In this document: positions 1 through 3,600 of the stretch, in pieces
Numbering within the stretch: position 1 is the stretch's first letter
Layout: each line of letters begins with the position of its first letter
Assembly: GCA_003557825.1 (NCBI GenBank)
Contig: PWNM01000301.1
Coordinates: 1 to 5,588 of the forward strand
Reading direction: 5' to 3'
Source of the DNA: Candidatus Hydrogenedentota bacterium
GTDB taxonomy: Bacteria > Hydrogenedentota > Hydrogenedentia > Hydrogenedentales > SLHB01
DNA length: 5,588 nucleotides
The notes under the pieces: generated by a model
The model's database searches: none
The model's input: the letters and a program-made list of their open reading frames with translations, nothing else
What the model was told of the DNA's origin: nothing
Program-made: the position numbers and the translations under genes

Positions 1-96
1 CTGTTGATATGCGGGGTCCGCTCTGGGATGCAGTAAGGGGAGTCGACGATAGCCACAATATATGGACTATGACGTTTTTATTTTTCCCAGTGCTTG

Positions 97-105
97 TGGT
101 ATTAT
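97..105 (+). promoter_or_regulatory. Extended -10 promoter candidate for the M23 lipoprotein gene
   Basis: TGG followed by TATTAT matches the extended -10 pattern TGnTATAAT at 8 of 9 positions, counting n as free. No good -35 lies 16-18 bases upstream, which is usual for extended -10 promoters. The predicted transcript would start near 112 and carry a leader of about 43 bases ending in the Shine-Dalgarno sequence AAGGGAG (141-147), 7 bases before the ATG at 155. Bases 1-96 show no supportable gene. One frame has a stop at 34-36 that could be the tail of an upstream gene, but it is too short to judge. Confidence 0.45.
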
Positions 106-154
106 GACGACTTGATACAACCGATGGTAGTGGAAAAGAAAAGGGAGCACCATC

Positions 155-727
155 ATGGGGATCTTATTGGGGGTATGGAGACGCTACGGAGCTACGCTCC
201 GTGTTGCTGTCATCTTGGTGGGGGCAGTGGCCTTTTTGACTGGTTGCATGAGTACCGGCCATGAGCCGGTTACCGTAGTTCGGCCTGTGTGGCCAGAACC
301 AGATTCTGCGCCGGTCGTGGAGTCCACGCCCTCTATTTGGCCGCTTCAGTGTGAAGACCGCATCATCACTTCCCATTTTGGCTATCGTCGCAGCTTGGGC
401 GGCGGGGGGCAACGGTTGCACCGAGGCGTTGATATTGCAGCGCCACGGGAGACTCCCATTCTTGCCACAGCGCCGGGCCGGGTCATCCGTGCCGAAGGCC
501 GGAATACGGGTGGCTATGGGAATCTGGTGGTGGTCAAACACTCAGATAAATATGAGAGTTGGTATGCCCACCTGAACTCGTTCCGAGTACGAACAGGCGA
601 TGTTGTCGATCGGGGCGATGTTCTTGGAGGCGTTGGCCGAACGGGGCGCGCTACCGGGTATCACCTTCACTACGAGGTGCGTATCCTTGGCGAAGCCGTT
701 GATCCCATCAAGTATCTGGGGGAATAA
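155..727 (+). CDS. M23 family (LytM-type) metallopeptidase lipoprotein
   Basis: A 190-residue predicted zinc-dependent peptidoglycan endopeptidase that would cut peptide cross-links from the periplasmic side. The N-terminus has a basic stretch (R9-R16), a hydrophobic segment (about 17-29) and a lipobox L-T-G-C with lipidated Cys31. The +2 residue is Met, not Asp, so the Lol rule of enteric bacteria would send it to the outer membrane. A Pro-rich linker (38-62) leads to the peptidase domain (about 68-188). All LytM active-site residues are present: H89-x3-D93 and H172 as zinc ligands, with H139 (in YAHL) and H170 (in the H-x-H motif) as catalytic histidines, so it should be an active enzyme and not an EnvC/NlpD-type activator. 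There is no LysM domain, and the protein is short for the family. A strong AAGGGAG Shine-Dalgarno 7 bases upstream fixes the start. It is apparently monocistronic, since a hairpin terminator follows 4 bases after the stop. Confidence 0.93.
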   Translation: MGILLGVWRRYGATLRVAVILVGAVAFLTGCMSTGHEPVTVVRPVWPEPDSAPVVESTPSIWPLQCEDRIITSHFGYRRSLGGGGQRLHRGVDIAAPRETPILATAPGRVIRAEGRNTGGYGNLVVVKHSDKYESWYAHLNSFRVRTGDVVDRGDVLGGVGRTGRATGYHLHYEVRILGEAVDPIKYLGE

Positions 728-731
728 AAGC

Positions 732-754
732 GGGGCTGCCACGAAGACAGCCCC
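732..754. terminator. Bidirectional intrinsic terminator hairpin
   Basis: The perfect arms GGGGCTG (732-738) and CAGCCCC (748-754) enclose 9 bases. On the plus strand ACCTTTCT follows, directly behind the M23 gene. On the minus strand GCTTTTATT follows, 27 bases behind the stop of the Cys-rich repeat gene. The hairpin can therefore serve both convergent genes. The T-tract is better on the minus side. Confidence 0.75.
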
Positions 755-780
755 ACCTTTCTGAACAGGTCGATGAAGCG

Positions 781-1194
781 TTATGCTGCGCAGCAGATCT
801 TCGCTACCGGAGCGCCACACTCACAGCTCTCGCAGTCGCATTCCACGCAGTCACATGCTTCATTCACTGCGCAACCGACGCCGCAGTCGCAATTCTCGCA
901 CTCGCATTCAACGCAATCGCACGCCAACGTGCAAGCAGCCGCGCATTCGCAATCTACGCAGTCGCAATCTACACAATCACACGCTACCGTGCAGCCCATG
1001 ACGAAGTCGCAGGTTTCACAGTCGCAGTTGATGCATTCACAGGCCGCTTCTGCGCATGCAATCGCGCAGTCACAGTCCTCGCATCCACAGTCGTCTCCGC
1101 ATGGACATGCCTTGACGTCTGCGCCGGAATGCAGCATAACGGGGAGGGCGACGGCCACGGCCAACATGGCAACAAGCAAAAGGTTCTTTTTCAT
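781..1194 (-). CDS. Exported cysteine-rich tandem-repeat protein, metallothionein-like composition
   Basis: A 137-residue protein of no family I recognise. The N-terminus is a classical signal peptide (MKKN, hydrophobic core 5-21) with a likely signal peptidase I site V-K-A before Cys30. The predicted mature chain has 108 residues, 35 of them Cys (about 32%), with many Asp/Glu, one Lys, one Phe and no Arg, Trp, Tyr or His. The Cys fall in five tandem units (residues 29-50, 51-70, 71-90, 91-112, 113-135) of pattern A-C-x-C-x2-C-x-C-x2-C-x-C-x3-C. The first unit has one extra residue, the second has Phe64 in place of one Cys, and the last ends in Cys-Cys. High Cys, C-x-C pairs and near-absence of aromatics recall metallothioneins, but those are cytosolic. 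Export implies metal binding in the envelope, a disulfide-locked structural protein, or a peptide precursor. AGGAGA lies 7 bases before the ATG. It follows the other Cys-rich exported gene by 88 bases on the same strand. The reading frame is secure; the function is inferred. Confidence 0.85.
   Translation of the reverse strand: MKKNLLLVAMLAVAVALPVMLHSGADVKACPCGDDCGCEDCDCAIACAEAACECINCDCETCDFVMGCTVACDCVDCDCVDCECAAACTLACDCVECECENCDCGVGCAVNEACDCVECDCESCECGAPVAKICCAA
790..1110 (-). repeat. Five tandem coding repeats of about 60-69 bp
   Basis: These encode residues 29-135 of the Cys-rich protein. Unit lengths are 22, 20, 20, 22 and 23 codons. Units 3-5 share the start A-C-D-C-V-(D/E)-C-(D/E)-C. 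Unit 1 is the most diverged and unit 2 has lost one Cys. At DNA level the repeat shows on the plus strand as recurrent cgcagtcgca/cgcaatctac strings. The divergence between units suggests old duplications kept for their Cys spacing, not a fresh expansion. Confidence 0.85.
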
Positions 1195-1201
1195 GGTTGT
1201 A

Positions 1202-1207
1202 TCTCCT
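1202..1207 (-). promoter_or_regulatory. Ribosome binding site of the Cys-rich repeat gene
   Basis: AGGAGA on the minus strand, 7 bases before the ATG at 1194. It settles both the start and the strand of a gene whose opposite strand is also open. Confidence 0.85.
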
Positions 1208-1216
1208 GATATTCAT

Positions 1217-1230
1217 CCGCCGAAAGGCGG
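1217..1230. other. Short GC hairpin in the leader of the Cys-rich repeat gene
   Basis: The perfect arms CCGCC and GGCGG enclose four bases (GAAA on the plus strand, TTTC on the minus strand). It sits 9 bases upstream of the Shine-Dalgarno sequence in the minus-strand leader. No T-tract follows on the minus strand, so it is not a terminator for the upstream gene. A role in mRNA stability is possible. Confidence 0.5.
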
Positions 1231-1237
1231 TTCGCTT

Positions 1238-1266
1238 CCTATTGGTTCAAAATGATTGGGTATCAA
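1238..1266 (-). promoter_or_regulatory. Weak promoter candidate for the Cys-rich repeat gene
   Basis: TTGATA (1261-1266, 5 of 6 to the -35 consensus), a 17-base spacer and AATAGG (1238-1243, 3 of 6). Start of transcription would be near 1231, giving a leader of about 37 bases. The poor -10 makes this tentative; read-through from the upstream Cys-rich gene is the alternative. Confidence 0.3.
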
Positions 1267-1288
1267 CGAAGAAGCGAAGATATCAACG
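1261..1288. repeat. Direct repeat TATCAACG with 20-bp period
   Basis: TATCAACG occurs at 1261-1268 and again at 1281-1288, so the copies lie on the same face of the helix about two turns apart. They sit just upstream of the Cys-rich repeat gene and overlap the last codons of the preceding gene. The left copy contains the candidate -35, so a direct-repeat operator is possible. Confidence 0.5.
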
Positions 1289-1747
1289 CAGGAGACTACA
1301 TTTAAGTAGGGGGATTCCCGTTCGGCTTGTAGGGCGAACAGCCGCGCCGAGGGGACCTGTAATCGGACGGACTGCCAAAGTGGAGTCCGACGTGAGTAGC
1401 GGAATGATCAAAGCACCCTGAAGGGGAGACACTACTCGGGAAGGTGCTGTTGCGGGAAGGGCAGGCGGATGCTCTTTAGATTGGATTGCGCATTGGCATG
1501 ACTGCTCTTGCGATACTGCCTCATGGTCCATACAACAGGTAAACTGCGGGGGCTGTTTTGAGGACGTGGACTCCGAGGTCACCAAAAGACCCGCACAACA
1601 ACAGCCTTGGGCTTCGCTCATGTACTCCGGCCCATCAACACCATCTCCGCATGGGCGATTAAGAAACACATGAAGGCATGCTTCGGCAGTACCCACCGGA
1701 ACGAGGGCGATGCTCAACGCTAATGTTATGGTCCATAGGCTTCTCAT
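1283..1747 (-). CDS. Exported protein with cysteine clusters, function unknown
   Basis: A 154-residue protein with an N-terminal signal peptide (about 1-23, cleavage likely at A-E-A before Cys24; the -3 residue does not fit a lipobox). There are ten Cys: C24, C33, a triplet C49-C51, a pair C71-C72, C84 and C86 as C-Q-C, and C150 near the end. A Pro/Ala-rich stretch (94-104) separates the Cys region from a hydrophobic, Cys-poor C-terminal part. I do not recognise a named family. Clustered Cys in a small exported protein suggest metal or thiol chemistry, but no catalytic motif is visible. There is no Shine-Dalgarno, and the promoter hexamer lies so close to the ATG that the mRNA would be nearly leaderless. 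The start is fixed by the signal peptide. It is first of a probable two-gene unit with the Cys-rich repeat protein, 88 bases downstream. Confidence 0.72.
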   Translation of the reverse strand: MRSLWTITLALSIALVPVGTAEACLHVFLNRPCGDGVDGPEYMSEAQGCCCAGLLVTSESTSSKQPPQFTCCMDHEAVSQEQSCQCAIQSKEHPPALPATAPSRVVSPLQGALIIPLLTSDSTLAVRPITGPLGAAVRPTSRTGIPLLKCSLLR

Positions 1748-1758
1748 TTGTTAATCCG

Positions 1759-1788
1759 TATATACCAGGCCTCTGAGGCGTAAGTCAA
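1759..1788 (-). promoter_or_regulatory. Promoter with spacer dyad, MerR-type layout
   Basis: On the minus strand, TTGACT (1783-1788, 5 of 6) and TATATA (1759-1764) preceded by TGG are separated by 18 bases. The spacer contains GCCTC-A-GAGGC, the core of a 15-base dyad (1767-1781, 6 of 7 pairs) centred at 1774, half a base from the spacer centre. MerR-family regulators bind such dyads between unusually spaced (19-20 bp) promoter elements. Here the spacer is 18 with TATATA, or 20 if TATACG is the -10. The start of transcription would fall about 5 bases before the ATG at 1747. Confidence 0.55.
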
Positions 1789-1848
1789 ATTCGCCGGAAT
1801 GATGAAAAGGAATGTAAACATTGAATTGATGTCCAGTTGCTCAGGGGG

Positions 1849-1867
1849 TTGATCAAGTAGTGATCAA
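1849..1867. repeat. Perfect inverted repeat TTGATCA-N5-TGATCAA
   Basis: Seven-base arms around AGTAG form a 19-bp operator-like dyad in the divergent intergenic region. A further TGATCAA half-site lies at 2037-2043. No regulator gene is in the window. Confidence 0.6.
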
Positions 1868-1881
1868 TCGAGAGTACTGTT

Positions 1882-1897
1882 TTGTCATGACTGACAA
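1882..1897. repeat. Perfect inverted repeat TTGTCA-N4-TGACAA
   Basis: Six-base arms around TGAC. Its centre is 31.5 bp from that of the preceding dyad, about three helical turns, so both would face the same side of the DNA. It looks like an operator for a dimeric repressor; the family is unknown. Confidence 0.55.
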
Positions 1898-2061
1898 CAA
1901 CTTGGACAGCGTCTAAGTCATGGGGAGCCATACTTTTTGTGTCGAAAAGGCCGTAAGTATTTGCTATGTATGGGATTACGTATTTCCGCTATGGATGGCC
2001 CGAAATATGCTTTACTAAGGTTTTACAGCGTGGATCTGATCAAATGAGAAAGGTTGGGGAC

Positions 2062-2241
2062 ATGAAAAACGGGGAAACGCGGTGTTCGGCATGCGGTTGG
2101 TGGGATATGGCCATGCGGTTTGGGAACCCAGCTCGATGTACGCGGTGCGGCAAGCCGCTGAATAGGGCCGTTTCGCTACGTCCATTTGCCCGTCCTTCAG
2201 CGAAGCGTACTCCTGAAAACTCTTCCTATCAGGTCGCCTAA
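2062..2241 (+). CDS. Small zinc-ribbon protein
   Basis: A 59-residue protein with two Cys knuckles, C8-S-A-C11 and C26-T-R-C29, separated by 14 residues. The second reads C-T-R-C-G-K-P-L, typical of zinc ribbons. The tail (31-59) is basic and Ser/Pro-rich, probably disordered. There is no signal peptide, so it should be cytosolic. The four Cys probably bind one zinc; a role in nucleic-acid or protein binding is possible but not shown. The frame is open from an ATG at 1966, with another ATG at 2044. I chose 2062 because AAAGG lies 8 bases before it, whereas the other two have no good Shine-Dalgarno and the extra residues lack domain character. It could also be a decayed piece of a longer protein. 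Confidence 0.6.
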   Translation: MKNGETRCSACGWWDMAMRFGNPARCTRCGKPLNRAVSLRPFARPSAKRTPENSSYQVA

Positions 2242-2251
2242 CGGTCGTTAG
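2238..2251. repeat. Inverted repeat over the zinc-ribbon stop codon
   Basis: CTAAC (2238-2242) and GTTAG (2247-2251) flank GGTC and overlap the TAA stop of the zinc-ribbon gene. It is followed by GGGGCTGTT, not a T-tract, so it is a weak candidate for 3'-end formation only. Confidence 0.35.
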
Positions 2252-2280
2252 GGGGCTGTTCGCATCGGACCTAAGGGGCA

Positions 2281-2289
2281 TGGTATCCT
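2281..2289 (+). promoter_or_regulatory. Weak extended -10 candidate for the rhomboid gene
   Basis: TGG followed by TATCCT (4 of 6 to TATAAT), with no convincing -35. Transcription would start near 2296, just before the leader hairpin. Read-through from the zinc-ribbon gene is the alternative. Confidence 0.3.
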
Positions 2290-2305
2290 GATGGAGTAAC
2301 GAAGG

Positions 2306-2322
2306 CACAGGAAGGGCCTGTG
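2306..2322 (+). other. Leader hairpin upstream of the rhomboid gene
   Basis: CACAGG and CCTGTG form a perfect 6-bp stem around AAGGG, 37 bases before the rhomboid ATG. No T-tract follows, so it is not an intrinsic terminator. It would be part of the rhomboid mRNA leader. Confidence 0.4.
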
Positions 2323-2359
2323 TCACACCACGCAATAGGCGCATGTCGTAACGCATCCG

Positions 2360-3154
2360 ATGAGTTTCAACCCGGAATACCGATTTCAAACCATGTCCAT
2401 GAGGCCGCGTATTACGATGGCCGTGCAGCGGTTAATCCTGCTCAACGTCGCGGTCTTTGTGGTGCAGCTTCTGGTCAATATCCCCTTGGGGCGTCCCGTT
2501 GCCCATCCCGCCCACCTTATGCCGCCAGGGGGACCGCTCATTCCATTCCTCGCGTTCAACCAGGTCTGGTTCTTGCGCGGCGCCATTTGGATGCCGTTTA
2601 CCTATATTTTCCTGCATGCCGGTCTCATGCACCTGTTTCTCAACATGCTGTGGCTCTTCTTTTTCGGACCCGAGGTGGAGCGCATCCTAAGCACCCGGAA
2701 GTTCTATTTTTTCTTTTTGTTCTGCGGCGCGGTAGGCGTGTTGGCCACCTTTATCCCATGGCTATTGCTTGGGAGTCCTCCGATTCCAGTCGTGGGAGCG
2801 AGCGGAGCGGTCATGGGCGTATTGGTAGCATTTGCCATGGTCAACCCCGACCGCGAATTCTACCTCTTTCCGCTGCCCATGCCTGTCAACGCCAAGGCGT
2901 TGATCTTCATCGTTGTCTTGCTCAACATCATGTCGGCTATATCAGGAACCAACACCTCGGTGGCAACCCATTTTGGGGGCATGGCCGCGGGCTATGTATA
3001 CATGAAGTTCGCCCCGAGGATTCGGCGGAATCTTTCGGGTTGGTTCTCCAAAAGGTCATCCCGATCAACCGATCAGGAGGATCCGGACCTGGTAGGCGAT
3101 GCCGTAAACAATATCTTCAAGTTCGATGAGGAGAAGCGCCGTCGCCGCCATTAA
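2360..3154 (+). CDS. Rhomboid family intramembrane serine protease
   Basis: A 264-residue predicted rhomboid protease, which cleaves transmembrane segments of substrate proteins within the inner membrane. Six hydrophobic segments are visible at about 24-41, 79-103, 114-137, 144-161, 179-196 and 203-217. The catalytic Ser148 lies in G-A-S-G (146-149) and the catalytic His204 in T-H-F-G-G, with H91-x3-N95 (HLFLN) as the oxyanion-site motif. All key residues are present, so it should be active and not an iRhom-like pseudoenzyme. The long first loop (42-78) is Pro-rich. The cytosolic tail (218-264) is charged and ends in a run of Arg. The start at 2360 has no clear Shine-Dalgarno; Met codons at 2393 and 2399 are alternatives, and an in-frame TAG at 2336 rules out a longer form. 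It is followed after 83 bases by the J-domain protein, which has its own promoter. Confidence 0.93.
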   Translation: MSFNPEYRFQTMSMRPRITMAVQRLILLNVAVFVVQLLVNIPLGRPVAHPAHLMPPGGPLIPFLAFNQVWFLRGAIWMPFTYIFLHAGLMHLFLNMLWLFFFGPEVERILSTRKFYFFFLFCGAVGVLATFIPWLLLGSPPIPVVGASGAVMGVLVAFAMVNPDREFYLFPLPMPVNAKALIFIVVLLNIMSAISGTNTSVATHFGGMAAGYVYMKFAPRIRRNLSGWFSKRSSRSTDQEDPDLVGDAVNNIFKFDEEKRRRRH

Positions 3155-3176
3155 AGAGCCTCGAAGAATGAACTCT

Positions 3177-3185
3177 TGTTATAAT
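3177..3185 (+). promoter_or_regulatory. Consensus extended -10 promoter for the J-domain gene
   Basis: TGT followed by TATAAT matches TGnTATAAT completely. No -35 is recognisable. Transcription would start near 3192, giving a leader of about 46 bases if translation begins at 3238. This makes the ATG at 3199 an unlikely start. Confidence 0.6.
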
Positions 3186-3237
3186 ATCGCCATGCTATAT
3201 GGGATACAATATCAACTCCGCCATGGAGAACGACAAC

Positions 3238-3585
3238 ATGGGTAGCCTGCAAGAATTGCTCGTGCTCATGTTGATCATCGCCGTGTTCAGTCTCACGGGG
3301 ATCTGGCCCCATGTTATCAAGGGGTTGCGCCAGTTGCGGGGCGAGTATGTTGAGGAACCCGAATACAATCAACGCCCCCGTGGTAACCGGCAATCGGGAC
3401 CTGATCTCGAGCTGTGTTACAAAATCCTCGGCGTATCGCCCTCAGCCCCTTGGGAAGAAATCGAAAAGGCCTATCGCCGCAAAGCACGCATTCACCATCC
3501 TGATCATGGCGGAGACGACGATACCATGCGCGCCCTCAACGAAGCCTATGCGATCCTCAAGCAAGGCCGCCGAAGCGTCCGTTAA
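3238..3585 (+). CDS. Membrane-anchored J-domain (DnaJ-like) co-chaperone
   Basis: 115 residues: an N-terminal hydrophobic segment (about 6-20), an amphipathic basic stretch (22-35), a hydrophilic Arg/Pro linker (36-55) and a C-terminal J domain (56-110). The J domain has the Y-K-I-L-G-V start, a basic helix II and the invariant H87-P88-D89 motif, so it should stimulate an Hsp70 (DnaK) ATPase. It ends right after helix III, with no helix IV, Gly/Phe region or zinc domain, which makes it a class III J protein. The layout with an N-terminal anchor recalls Tim14/Pam18. I chose ATG 3238 because GGAG lies 9 bases upstream and an extended -10 promoter lies at 3177-3185; in-frame ATGs at 3199 and 3223 would add 13 or 5 residues and lack a Shine-Dalgarno. 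The first 35 residues resemble TatA. The stop is 15 bases from the convergent EAL gene. Confidence 0.85.
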   Translation: MGSLQELLVLMLIIAVFSLTGIWPHVIKGLRQLRGEYVEEPEYNQRPRGNRQSGPDLELCYKILGVSPSAPWEEIEKAYRRKARIHHPDHGGDDDTMRALNEAYAILKQGRRSVR

Positions 3586-3600
3586 GGCCCCCGTTCAGGG

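Larger units (their letters stand above)
1748..2061. other. Gene-free divergent regulatory region
   Basis: 314 bases between the minus-strand Cys gene and the plus-strand zinc-ribbon gene. It holds the minus-strand promoter (1759-1788), two perfect inverted repeats (1849-1867, 1882-1897) and a third TGATCAA half-site (2037-2043). Only very short open frames occur, for example a 17-codon one starting with tandem ATGs near 1799, without coding character. I see no RNA gene. Confidence 0.6.

Noticed and set aside
790..1110. CRISPR array or non-coding tandem repeat
   Set aside because: The repeats are imperfect, in frame and of varying codon number, with no unique spacers; they encode Cys-spacing units.
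773..1255. Open plus-strand frame encoding a Ser/Gln/Thr/His-rich repeat protein opposite the Cys-rich gene
   Set aside because: It is the mirror of Cys/Asp/Glu codons (TGC, GAC, GAA read backwards give Ser, Gln, His). It has no signal peptide and no good ribosome site, and it runs through the terminator side, while the minus frame has a signal peptide and a strong AGGAGA.
1849..1867. FNR/CRP-type site
   Set aside because: The edges TTGAT and ATCAA match FNR half-sites, but they are 9 bases apart instead of 4.
1921..1940. Terminator ATGG-GGAG-CCAT followed by a T-run
   Set aside because: Only a 4-bp stem, and no gene ends nearby on the plus strand.
2320..3129. Long plus-strand frame overlapping the rhomboid gene
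   Set aside because: Shifted frame of the rhomboid gene. Its translation has no membrane pattern or known motif, while the chosen frame has all rhomboid active-site motifs.
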